Positions 1 to 8,402 of a stretch of 64,000 nucleotides of DNA are shown here, in pieces. This DNA comes from Pontibacillus salipaludis. Its GTDB lineage: Bacteria > Bacillota > Bacilli > Bacillales > BH030062. The notes below the pieces were generated by a model, which was not told where the DNA came from, made no database searches, and saw only the letters and a list, made by a program, of their open reading frames with translations. The position numbers and the translations under genes are program-made. How positions within the stretch are numbered: position 1 is the first letter of the stretch; each line of letters starts with the position of its first letter. The DNA lies in NCBI RefSeq assembly GCF_014642405.1, contig NZ_BMIN01000001.1, positions 186,001 through 250,000 on the forward strand, read 5' to 3'.

Positions 1-441
1 ATAAATTACGATGTTACAGTTTTGCCAAAAGGTCCAGACGGTAAGCGGTTCGCTCCTGTAATTGCAAACTCTTGGATTGTAAATAATAATAGCTCAGACG
101 AAAAAGCAGAAGCGGCTTGGGAATGGGTTAAATTCTGGGTTACAGAAGATGAAGTCCAAAAGGAATGGGCTGAATTAGGTGAAGCGGTACCTGTTAAGAA
201 GTCTGTTGCCAACTCTGATTTGTTCTTAAACTCTGGTGATAACACGATTAACAAGCAAGCATTCTTAGATAGTTTTGAATTTGCAGGAACACTCGATACA
301 AATGCTGTATGGTCTGAGTGGCTTCAAAAGTTTAACGACAACATAAACAGAGCCTTCTTAAATGAAACAAGTATAGAAGAAGCATTGCAACAAGCAGACA
401 AGGAAGTGAAGAAAGTTTTGGATGATTTTTATAAGGAATAA
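1..441 (+). CDS. Sugar ABC transporter extracellular solute-binding protein, C-terminal part (5' cut by window edge)
   Basis: The reading frame is open from the first base, so only the last 146 residues are visible. They carry features of the C-terminal lobe of family 1 sugar-binding proteins: a conserved turn that places a Gly next to a Trp-rich helix (EWVKFWVTEDEVQKEW), then a stretch close to 'FLNSGDN' and a final amphipathic helix with repeated Glu/Lys (EEALQQADKEVKKVL) that ends most MalE/UgpB-like proteins. The protein would be a lipoprotein on the outer face of the membrane that hands its ligand to the two permeases that follow 29 bases downstream. The ligand cannot be read from this part; the sugar isomerase and dehydrogenase further down suggest a sugar, polyol or sugar acid. 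The signal peptide and lipobox lie outside the window. Confidence 0.88.
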   Translation: MNYDVTVLPKGPDGKRFAPVIANSWIVNNNSSDEKAEAAWEWVKFWVTEDEVQKEWAELGEAVPVKKSVANSDLFLNSGDNTINKQAFLDSFEFAGTLDTNAVWSEWLQKFNDNINRAFLNETSIEEALQQADKEVKKVLDDFYKE

Positions 442-470
442 CCAAATTTAAAGAAGAAAGTGTGTCCTAG

Positions 471-1418
471 ATGCCAAAACTTGTAGATCGAGTTAAACCT
501 CTTAAAAATCGTAAACGAAAGAAATTATCAGCAGAAGGGAGATGGGGATTCCTAATGGTTTCCCCATACCTTATTCAATTCGTTGTATTCTTGTCATTTC
601 CTCTAGCTGCTTCCTTATATTTTAGTTTCTCAAAATACGACATGCTAAATGCTCCTAAATGGATCGGAGTTGAAAATTACACAACGCTTATACAGGATCC
701 TGTGTTTCATAAAGCCCTTTGGAATACCTTTTACTTTACGATTTTGTTCGTACCTGCTCAAACGATTCTCGCATTAGTTCTTGCTGTTGCGCTTAATCAG
801 AGTTTAAAAGGGTTAAAGTTTTTTAGAATTGCTCATTTTATCCCTGTTATTTGTTCGTGGACCGTTGTCCTCTACGTGGCAGATGCCATTTTAAATCCCC
901 GCTTTGGTCTTGCAAATACAATCCTTGTGAAATTAGGAAACAACCCGCAACCATGGCTAAGTGATGAAGCATTGATCATCCCTGTTCTTGTTGCTGTCGC
1001 TGTATGGAAAGGGGTCGGTTACATGATGATTATCTTTTTAGCTGGCCTTCAAAATGTACCAGAGGATTTGTATGAGGCAGCTGAAATAGAAGGGGCAGGG
1101 GTTTGGAAGAAATTCAGACACGTAACAGTACCGTTGATTTCAGGGACTACGTTTCTCGTATTAGTTCTAACAACCATCACAACTTTTCAATCCTTTGAAC
1201 AAATCTATGTCATGACAAGTCATTTAGGTGATGTAACCTCTGCAGGAGGACCGAATAACGCGAGTATGGTACTGATGCTCTATTTATTTCAACAAGGCTT
1301 TTCCTTCTTAAAGATGGGGTATGCGTCCGCTATTGCATGGGTGTTGTTTATCATCTTATTTGGCATCACGATGATTCAACTAAAGCTGCAAAAAAAGTGG
1401 GTTTACTATGAGAAATAG
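471..1418 (+). CDS. Sugar ABC transporter permease, MalF/UgpA type
   Basis: Inner-membrane subunit of a binding-protein-dependent sugar importer. The 315 residues show a basic N-terminus (KNRKRKKLSAEGRWG), six or so hydrophobic spans, and the EAA loop that docks to the ATPase, here 'EAAEIEGAGVWKKFRHVTVPLI' shortened to its key residues EAA, G and the VTVP ending (roughly residues 200-225). Length and order are normal for the MalF/UgpA branch without the long MalF periplasmic insert. It follows the binding protein gene and is followed after 23 bases by the partner permease. No ATP-binding subunit is present here; in Bacillaceae many such operons borrow a shared MsmX-type ATPase, which is an inference for this case. 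Confidence 0.93.
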   Translation: MPKLVDRVKPLKNRKRKKLSAEGRWGFLMVSPYLIQFVVFLSFPLAASLYFSFSKYDMLNAPKWIGVENYTTLIQDPVFHKALWNTFYFTILFVPAQTILALVLAVALNQSLKGLKFFRIAHFIPVICSWTVVLYVADAILNPRFGLANTILVKLGNNPQPWLSDEALIIPVLVAVAVWKGVGYMMIIFLAGLQNVPEDLYEAAEIEGAGVWKKFRHVTVPLISGTTFLVLVLTTITTFQSFEQIYVMTSHLGDVTSAGGPNNASMVLMLYLFQQGFSFLKMGYASAIAWVLFIILFGITMIQLKLQKKWVYYEK

Positions 1419-1441
1419 TCTGTTATGTTGGGGTGTTAATC

Positions 1442-2269
1442 ATGTTTAATCGATCTAAAAAAAGAAAGGCAATTAGCTATACGGTTATCCTGTTTAGTTC
1501 TCTGCTTATGCTAACACCACTTGTAAGTGCAGCACTAAATTCATTAAAGTCTTACAAAGAGTACACCGCAATTCCAGTACAATGGATCCCAAATCCCTTT
1601 CAGTGGCAGAATTACATTGAAGTATGGAAAATGACTTCAATGGATACCTATGCTTGGAATAGTTTCATAGTAACGGTCTTATCGGTTATAGGAGCGTTAC
1701 TATCTTGTTCCATGGTAGCCTATGCATTTGCAAGACTCGAGTTCCCATTTAAGAATTCATTGTTCGTGATGGTGCTCGGTACACTGATGATCCCACCAGT
1801 CGTTATGATCATTCCGCAATTTATGATCTTTAATCAACTAGGTCTCGTAGACACACTTGTGCCTTTATGGATTCTTGAATGGTTAGCTCAACCCTTTGGT
1901 GTGTTCTTAATGCGGCAAGCCTTTCTTGCTATTCCAAAAGAATATGACGAAGCAGCCAAACTGGATGGGTGTAATCCGTTCCAAACGTTTGTGAAAGTCT
2001 ATTTGCCTATGTGTAAGCCACAATTAGCTACACTTACGATTTTTACCTTTATGACAAAATGGAACGAAATTATGGCGCCCGTTATTTATCTTTCTTCAGA
2101 AGATAAATTTACGTTACCGATTGGCATATTATCAATGTCTGGAGCCTGGTTTGGGCAAGAGCAGTACTTAGTTGCTGCAGCGCTTATGTCTTTATTGCCA
2201 ATCTTAATTGTTTTCTTATTCGCAGAGAAATATTTTGTGAAAGGGGCTAGCTCTTCCGGGCTTAAATAG
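1442..2269 (+). CDS. Sugar ABC transporter permease, MalG/UgpE type
   Basis: Second membrane subunit of the sugar importer. It has six predicted spans and the EAA loop with key residues 'EYDEAAKLDGCNPFQTF' near residue 185, followed by the typical 'LPMCKPQLATL' segment. Length (275 residues from the chosen start) is normal. A GTG at 1433 is also in frame, but it sits inside the ribosome binding site GGGGTG; the ATG at 1442 has proper spacing and is preferred. The gene is between the MalF-type permease and an HTH regulator gene 34 bases further on, so probably in one operon. Confidence 0.92.
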   Translation: MFNRSKKRKAISYTVILFSSLLMLTPLVSAALNSLKSYKEYTAIPVQWIPNPFQWQNYIEVWKMTSMDTYAWNSFIVTVLSVIGALLSCSMVAYAFARLEFPFKNSLFVMVLGTLMIPPVVMIIPQFMIFNQLGLVDTLVPLWILEWLAQPFGVFLMRQAFLAIPKEYDEAAKLDGCNPFQTFVKVYLPMCKPQLATLTIFTFMTKWNEIMAPVIYLSSEDKFTLPIGILSMSGAWFGQEQYLVAAALMSLLPILIVFLFAEKYFVKGASSSGLK

Positions 2270-2303
2270 TTTGCGCGGAACAGAAAGAAGGATGTGAAGT
2301 GAG

Positions 2304-3227
2304 ATGAACTTTAACGTATTGGTGATGGGGTGTGAAGAAATCGTTAAGAAAGTTTCTGAAATGGACCATTTATACAAACAATTTACGTTCGTCCCGTCTA
2401 TCTATCAAGAAGGTAAACTTCTTTCAGAAGACATAAGTCAGTTTCATGCCATTTTACTAGCCAACCCTCTAAGGATCCCTAAAGACCTCTTAACTACTAT
2501 TGAACATATACCCATCTTTACACTTGAGGTCTCTGAAACCACTCTTTATTCGAGCCTATTTAAGTGCAGTTATGAATACGTTCCTGAACAAACGGGCCAT
2601 TATACAATTAGTGTTGACGCAATGAATCTTACTCAATCTAGTATATCTGAAGAACTCCGAGGGAAAGGAATTATCCTTACTGAATATAAAGTGGGAGGAA
2701 GAGATCAAGTTTTAATGCATCATGTTCAATTATGGAACACAAGGCAAGCTCAGTGTGTCGTTACATGTGATCCTTTCATTAAGGATCAATTAGAAGCTTT
2801 GTGTATACCCGTACATTTGATCGTGCCGACCCAAAAATGCATAGAACAATACTTAAATCATATTACAGACGAGGTAAGGAGATATGTAATCCAAGAGAAA
2901 GTCGAAACTAGTGAAAAGGTTCGATTGGAGAATCCATCCGCTTTTCAATTGTTGCAAGATTTAAAGGTTAGTGCTAAAACACTTCACAGGCTGCAATGCC
3001 TCTGTTATTCGAATGGGAAGAATACCATTACAGCTTCGGAACTTGCTAGAGGGTTTTCAATTACTTTACGTAGTGCTAGAAGAATCTTATCTACCCTTGA
3101 GGATCATCAAATCGCAACTGTGATTGGAGAGGAACAGTCAAATAAACGAGGGAGGCCAAGCGCTATATTCCGTATTAATTTGCACCCTCTACAAGAAGAC
3201 ATTCTCTCCAACTGTAGCTATCATTAA
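2304..3227 (+). CDS. Winged-HTH-type transcriptional regulator of unknown family, in sugar operon
   Basis: The 307-residue protein has no familiar full-length family that I recognise. Its last 80 residues look like a winged helix: 'TITASELARGFSITLRSARRILSTL' gives a helix-turn-helix (residues about 240-265), and 'GRPSAIFRI' near the end matches the wing strand seen in many bacterial regulators (the GRP-S-x-x-x-x-I pattern). The N-terminal 200 residues alternate short strands and helices (VLVMGCEEIVKK at the start, two later VxxTxDPF-like strands), which could be a tandem receiver- or PrpR-like sensing domain; this is only an impression. It lies inside the sugar-uptake operon, 15 bases before the TIM-barrel gene, so it probably controls this operon in response to its substrate or intermediate. 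No signal peptide or membrane segment. Confidence 0.6.
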   Translation: MNFNVLVMGCEEIVKKVSEMDHLYKQFTFVPSIYQEGKLLSEDISQFHAILLANPLRIPKDLLTTIEHIPIFTLEVSETTLYSSLFKCSYEYVPEQTGHYTISVDAMNLTQSSISEELRGKGIILTEYKVGGRDQVLMHHVQLWNTRQAQCVVTCDPFIKDQLEALCIPVHLIVPTQKCIEQYLNHITDEVRRYVIQEKVETSEKVRLENPSAFQLLQDLKVSAKTLHRLQCLCYSNGKNTITASELARGFSITLRSARRILSTLEDHQIATVIGEEQSNKRGRPSAIFRINLHPLQEDILSNCSYH

Positions 3228-3242
3228 TAAAGGGGCGAGTTC

Positions 3243-4019
3243 ATGCCAAAGATTCTCTTAAATACTGTTTTATTGGAGAAAAATCGTTGGAAAGATGGCC
3301 AAATACCTTCCATACAGGTTAGTGAATGGATACCTGCTATAAAAGAAAATGGCTTTGACGGATTAGAAATATGGCAAAACCACCTTTTGAAGGCAAGTGG
3401 GGAGGAGCAAGCAAGATTAAGGCAAGGTAAGTTACCTATTGAAGTATTTAATTCTTATATTAAGTTTGAGGACGGTCATGAAGATGAGAGGGCCAAAGTG
3501 GTTGATTTAGTAACAGAGATTCAATGTAAGGCGGTTAAATTTAATTTAGGTCATTCAATGGTGTATAAAAGCAAGTATATTACACATGTAAAAGAGTTGT
3601 TGAATCAATTGCCTCACTTCTGTGAGCTCCGGTGTGAATGTCATCCAGGTACGGTTATGGAAGACCCAGAAACAGCTTACCAGGTTTTTGACCAAATCGG
3701 TTCTAATCGAGTGAAGGCGATTATTCACCCTTTCCATGATCAAGTTAATATAGAGAGATGGTTTCAACACTTAGGTTCATCCATTACACATGCTCATGTC
3801 AGTCTTTACAGAAATCAACTGTTTCATCTGTTGAGCAGCGACGAGTCGTTTGTGAGAAAGCGTATAACTAAATTACATGAGCTTCAGTTTAAGGGGTCTT
3901 ATTCCATTGAATTTACAGCAGGAGTAGCAATAGGAGATGAGAATACGGATCAAGTATTTACGAATGCAAGTGAAGATCAATACTTATTACGTCAACTAAC
4001 TTCAGAATTAGGAGTATAG
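3243..4019 (+). CDS. TIM-barrel sugar isomerase/epimerase family protein
   Basis: A 258-residue protein of the xylose-isomerase-like TIM-barrel superfamily (AP endonuclease 2 type). Supporting features are 'ENGFDGLEIWQNHL' after the first strand, a metal-ligand-like Glu and His in 'CELRCECHPGTVMED', an 'AIIHPFHDQVN' strand, 'HAHVSLYRN' and a terminal 'GSYSIEFTAG' strand with the last acidic ligand. These spaced Glu/His residues are how the family binds its divalent metal. Probable role is isomerisation or epimerisation of the imported sugar or of its keto form. It begins 15 bases after the regulator gene (RBS AAGGGGCGAG) and ends 3 bases before the dehydrogenase gene, so translation is likely coupled. 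The exact substrate is unknown. Confidence 0.78.
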   Translation: MPKILLNTVLLEKNRWKDGQIPSIQVSEWIPAIKENGFDGLEIWQNHLLKASGEEQARLRQGKLPIEVFNSYIKFEDGHEDERAKVVDLVTEIQCKAVKFNLGHSMVYKSKYITHVKELLNQLPHFCELRCECHPGTVMEDPETAYQVFDQIGSNRVKAIIHPFHDQVNIERWFQHLGSSITHAHVSLYRNQLFHLLSSDESFVRKRITKLHELQFKGSYSIEFTAGVAIGDENTDQVFTNASEDQYLLRQLTSELGV

Positions 4020-4022
4020 CTT

Positions 4023-5006
4023 ATGAGCTTATCGATCTGTGTAATTGGAGCTGGGATTATATCGCAACATCATTTGAGAGCGATTAAAGAGATTACTGGT
4101 ACTGAACTACTAGCTGTAGCAGACAATGACTATGTTAAAGCCATGAATGTAGCTGCAAAAAACGGTATTAAAGGATACACATCATATAAAGAAATGATTG
4201 TGAAAGAAACACCAGACCTCGTGATTATCACACTTCCTCATTTCCTTCATAAAGAAGCAGCACTTTTTTCCGCAAATAAGGGATGCCATATCTTATTAGA
4301 GAAACCGATGGCTTTAACCGTTGCTGAATGCGATGAAATTTTGCATTGTGTAAAAGATAACGGTGTAAAGCTTATGGTTGCTCATACTCAGCATTATCTA
4401 TCAGAAAATATCACGGCTAAAGAATATATTGAGACTCATGACCTGGGACCACTATTGATGATCAATGACTCAAGGTTTGTTCCTTATTTTAATCCTGACC
4501 GACCGAAATGGTTTTTGGAGAAACGAAAGGCAGGAGGAGGGATCTTTATGAACCTTGGAACTCATTCGATTGATAAGATTCAGTGGCTTACAGCGTCAAC
4601 ATTTTCATATGTGAAAGCGAATTTACATTATCCAACATCCATCATAGAAACAGATGTAGAAGGGAGTGGGACTGTTTATTTGGAAACTGATATGAGTGTG
4701 CCTGTAACGATCTCAATGTCTGGATTTTCTGGTGTGCCTACACAGCGAACGGAATTGATATTTGAGAAAGGTATGGTGAAAGTTGAAATAGGAAAAGGAG
4801 TTTTCATTAATAAGGGTGGAAAATATGTAGCAGTAAACGTTCCAGATTTACCGGATCCATTTGTATTGCAGCTAGAAGATATGATTCGAACCATTCATGG
4901 AGAAAAAGAAAGCAATGGAAACTATGCGAAATCATTAATTCGTATAGTTGAATGTATTTATGAATCGAATGATCAGAATAAAGGATTAATTATTGCTAAT
5001 AGATGA
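4023..5006 (+). CDS. Gfo/Idh/MocA family NAD(P)-dependent oxidoreductase
   Basis: Sugar or polyol dehydrogenase of 327 residues. The N-terminal Rossmann fold has 'VIGAGIISQHHLRAI' (residues about 6-20), the diagnostic EKP motif appears in 'LLEKPMALT', and the C-terminal substrate domain carries 'GGGIFMNLGTHSIDKI', where the Gly-rich turn and the His are the conserved catalytic region of inositol and related dehydrogenases. Its RBS (GGAGT) overlaps the stop of the TIM-barrel gene. Dehydrogenase plus TIM-barrel isomerase plus ABC importer is the usual layout for uptake and oxidation of inositol-like or rare sugars; the precise substrate is not determinable here. The operon ends at a 12-bp-stem hairpin around 5120-5166. 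Confidence 0.9.
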   Translation: MSLSICVIGAGIISQHHLRAIKEITGTELLAVADNDYVKAMNVAAKNGIKGYTSYKEMIVKETPDLVIITLPHFLHKEAALFSANKGCHILLEKPMALTVAECDEILHCVKDNGVKLMVAHTQHYLSENITAKEYIETHDLGPLLMINDSRFVPYFNPDRPKWFLEKRKAGGGIFMNLGTHSIDKIQWLTASTFSYVKANLHYPTSIIETDVEGSGTVYLETDMSVPVTISMSGFSGVPTQRTELIFEKGMVKVEIGKGVFINKGGKYVAVNVPDLPDPFVLQLEDMIRTIHGEKESNGNYAKSLIRIVECIYESNDQNKGLIIANR

Positions 5007-5119
5007 TCATAGTAAAGGTTTAAAATTCTAGATAAATGTATTTTTAATGTTGAATTGAAATTAGTATTTGCTTGATGGTTAACGGTATGAATTTTAGAAG
5101 TTATAGCTTAAAAAATTTT

Positions 5120-5166
5120 AATCTCATCTCAATATCACAAGTATACTTTGGTTATGAGATGAGATT
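5120..5166 (+). terminator. Probable terminator of the sugar operon
   Basis: A perfect 12-bp inverted repeat (AATCTCATCTCA at 5120-5131 and its complement at 5155-5166) with a 23-base loop lies 114 bases after the dehydrogenase stop. A T-run (TTTTTG) follows only after four other bases, so it is a weaker candidate than others in the window. The remaining intergenic DNA up to 5240 is AT-rich with no gene seen. Confidence 0.5.
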
Positions 5167-5240
5167 AATGTTTTTGTTGTTACTACCGATAATATATATT
5201 ATGTTAACTAGAAAATAAAAATAAAAAAAGTGATGTTTGC

Positions 5241-6362
<1,122 letters not shown>

Positions 6363-6483
6363 TTAATTATTTAGGCAACGAAAGGAAAATATTTATATAT
6401 ATACCTATTATACAAACATACGTTCTTGTGGTCGAATTTTAGCACTCGGAAGGCTTAGATAACGAATGGAGAGTGAAAAGAAT

Positions 6484-6520
6484 AAGGTAAGCGCCTACCA
6501 GGAAGTAAGGCGCTTACCTT
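6484..6520 (-). terminator. Terminator downstream of the Dabb gene
   Basis: Perfect 13-bp stem (AAGGTAAGCGCCT at 6484-6496 with its complement at 6508-6520) and an 11-base loop, sitting just after the Dabb gene on the minus strand. The bases after it on the minus strand are T-rich (TTATTCTTTTC). Confidence 0.75.
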
Positions 6521-6552
6521 TCTATAAAATCAAATAATAATGTAAGTAAGAT

Positions 6553-6846
6553 CTACATCTCAAAATCCACAACTAAAATATCAGAAAGCCCTATTTCTTT
6601 TAAGTATGCAACCACTTCCTGATGCTTCTCATGCGGTCCGTATTGCTCAAGAGCTTCCTTGTCTTCAAAGCGTACTGTTAATCCTAATTCGTACCCTTTG
6701 TTTCGATCTGAGAAATTCAAGCCAGCTTGTATATCGATAATGCCTGGGATTTCTCCTTTAAGAGATGTTAACCTCTCAATGGCTTCCTTTTGTTGTTCTT
6801 CTGTTGTCTGTTCTTCAAATTTGAATAAAACAATATGTTCAATCAC
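6553..6846 (-). CDS. Dabb (stress-responsive A/B barrel) domain protein
   Basis: Small cytoplasmic alpha/beta-barrel protein of about 97 residues. It begins with the family hallmark IEHIVLFKF and keeps the 'TSLKGEIPGIIDIQAGLNFS' stretch and the central 'YELGLTVRFEDKEALEQY' strand-helix. Members are dimeric barrels related to EthD; functions vary and are mostly unknown in Bacillaceae. Start choice: a TTG at 6855 and a GTG at 6846 are in frame; the GTG gives the usual family N-terminus (VIEHIVLF) and better spacing from AAAGG, so it is used. It stands alone between two terminator-bounded units. Confidence 0.85.
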   Translation of the reverse strand: MIEHIVLFKFEEQTTEEQQKEAIERLTSLKGEIPGIIDIQAGLNFSDRNKGYELGLTVRFEDKEALEQYGPHEKHQEVVAYLKEIGLSDILVVDFEM

Positions 6847-6969
6847 TGATCTCAACTACCTTTCTGTCACTCATGATTTTCTCTGATATTATATCACTTC
6901 TTGCCTTTTTACAAACTTACTTTGTTTTGCCCCCCTTCTTTTAGTAGATGCAAAAAAATTCATTTACTT

Positions 6970-7000
6970 TATTGTCAGAATATTTTAAAATTGAATAAAG
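6970..7000 (+). promoter_or_regulatory. Candidate promoter/operator region of the CoA-transferase operon
   Basis: The stretch holds TATTGTCAGAATATT (6970-6984), which differs from the CodY consensus AATTTTCWGAAAATT at three positions, and a weak TTGTCA (6972-6977) that could act as a -35 element. The core GTCAGAATATTT recurs upstream of the nhaC-like gene at 19717-19728. Role as an operator is inference. Confidence 0.3.
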
Positions 7001-7201
7001 GTATGAATTTGTCTCCAAGCCCATCCCAGGCAGCTACAGACGGATCACCTTGTAAACTTACCTATCATATAACTGTCTATCTTGCTTCCATGTCTCCATA
7101 CAAGACAGGATTCAGCAGGTAAAAGCCAGTTTGAAATCACGCATTCACATGTGTGTATTTCAAACTGGCTTTTTTATTCGGAAGAAGGAGCGTGATAAAA
7201 C
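7001..7201 (+). promoter_or_regulatory. About 200-base leader ending in a terminator hairpin, upstream of the CoA-transferase gene
   Basis: The gap 6847-7201 has no convincing gene. Its second half behaves like a leader RNA: CTGTCT (7073-7078) can pair with a segment in CAAGACAG (7101-7108), and a strong intrinsic terminator follows at 7124-7175, only about 26 bases before the start codon. I do not recognise a known riboswitch or T-box in it. If a promoter lies near 6972-7000 the terminator would be an attenuator for the operon. Confidence 0.35.
7124..7175 (+). terminator. Intrinsic terminator or attenuator before the CoA-transferase gene
   Basis: Perfect 14-bp stem, AGCCAGTTTGAAAT (7124-7137) with its complement at 7157-7170, a 19-base loop and six Ts. 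It is followed directly by the RBS GAAGGAG and the ATG at 7202. No gene on the plus strand ends upstream for it to serve, which favours an attenuator. Confidence 0.75.
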
Positions 7202-8389
7202 ATGAGCACTTCTTTAGAAGGCATACGAGTACTGGATCTCACGCGAGTTTTAGCAGGTCCATATTGTTCCATGATTCTTGGTGACCTCGGTGCTGAAGTG
7301 ATTAAAGTGGAAGCCCCTGGTGGTAGTGATGATACGAGGAAATGGGGTCCTCCCTTTCAAGAAGGTATTAGTGCGTATTACCTTTGTGCGAATCGAAATA
7401 AGAAGAGCATGACAGTAGATTTAAAGTCCTCAGAGGGAAAAGAAATCATTCATAAGTTAGTCAAAAGAAGCGATGTTGTCATGCATAATTTTAAAACGGG
7501 AACGATGGAGCGTCTTGGTTTAGATTATAAGGCATTAAACGAAATAAACCCGCGTATCGTATATTGTTCCATTACAGGATTCGGAGAAACTGGTCCTTAT
7601 AAAAATCTCCCGGGTTATGACTTTATCATTCAAGCTATGAGTGGACTGATGAGCATTACAGGTGATGAACACTCCGGTCCTCAGAAGCTAGGGATTGCCA
7701 TTACAGATGTTCTTACAGGGCTTTATGCATGCATTGGCATACAAAGTGCTCTTCTTGAACGACAGAAATCAGGAAAAGGACAAATGATTGACCTCTCTCT
7801 TTACGATGCAGCAGTATCCTCTCTCATTAATATTGGTAGCAACTATCTTATGTCCGGAGAAGTTCCAGAGAGATTAGGAAACCAACATGCCAATATTGTC
7901 CCTTACCAAACCTTTTACTCGTCTGATGGTGAGATGGTGATTGCGGTTGGTAATGACAGGCAATTTCGTTCCCTTTGCAGACTGTTAGGTCAGCCTCAAC
8001 TCTCAGAGGATCCTCGTTTTATAACGAACCCTGATCGAGTTGCTCACCGCCAGCAATTAACACCACTTTTGCAAAAGGCATTCTCGAAGCAATCAACCGC
8101 TTATTGGAAAGAATTATGTGATAAAGAAGGAGTCCCCTTTGGTCCTATTCAAACAATAAATGAGCTTGTTCAAGATCCTCAATTACAAGCCCGTAAGATG
8201 TTTTTACAAACAGATCATCCAAAAGCTGGCCGTATTAAATTAATCGGTAGCCCTTTGAAGCTTTCAAGAACTCCAACCGTCTTATCACACTATCCTCCGG
8301 ACCCAGGAGAGCATACATCAGAAATATTAGATGGTCTTGGGTATAGTGAAGAAGAAATCAAACGAATGATACACGATCAATCAATATAA
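7202..8389 (+). CDS. Class III (CaiB/BaiF family) CoA-transferase, probably glutarate CoA-transferase
   Basis: Transfers CoA between a donor thioester such as succinyl-CoA and a carboxylate. The 395 residues start with the family signature 'LEGIRVLDLTRVLAGPYCSM', followed by 'LGDLGAEVIKVE', 'NRNKKSMTVDLK' and 'GFGETGPY'; the catalytic Asp of the family is at about D197 in 'GKGQMIDLSLYDAA'. Length is normal. The enzyme alone could serve several acids. Its neighbours (acyl-CoA dehydrogenase with a glutaryl-type active site, semialdehyde dehydrogenase, lysine 6-dehydrogenase across the IclR gene) point to glutarate as acceptor, like the mammalian succinyl-CoA:glutarate CoA-transferase, which belongs to the same class. 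It is the first gene of a three-gene operon with gaps of about 13 bases. Confidence 0.9.
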   Translation: MSTSLEGIRVLDLTRVLAGPYCSMILGDLGAEVIKVEAPGGSDDTRKWGPPFQEGISAYYLCANRNKKSMTVDLKSSEGKEIIHKLVKRSDVVMHNFKTGTMERLGLDYKALNEINPRIVYCSITGFGETGPYKNLPGYDFIIQAMSGLMSITGDEHSGPQKLGIAITDVLTGLYACIGIQSALLERQKSGKGQMIDLSLYDAAVSSLINIGSNYLMSGEVPERLGNQHANIVPYQTFYSSDGEMVIAVGNDRQFRSLCRLLGQPQLSEDPRFITNPDRVAHRQQLTPLLQKAFSKQSTAYWKELCDKEGVPFGPIQTINELVQDPQLQARKMFLQTDHPKAGRIKLIGSPLKLSRTPTVLSHYPPDPGEHTSEILDGLGYSEEEIKRMIHDQSI

Positions 8390-8402
8390 GGAGATGATTA
8401 CG

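Noticed and set aside
5007-5240. tRNA or small RNA near the homing endonuclease as its target
   Set aside because: No cloverleaf or known RNA was seen; only an AT-rich gap and a hairpin.
6901-7122. Plus-strand frame ahead of the CoA-transferase
   Set aside because: Runs through the leader, no RBS, low-complexity translation; not a gene.
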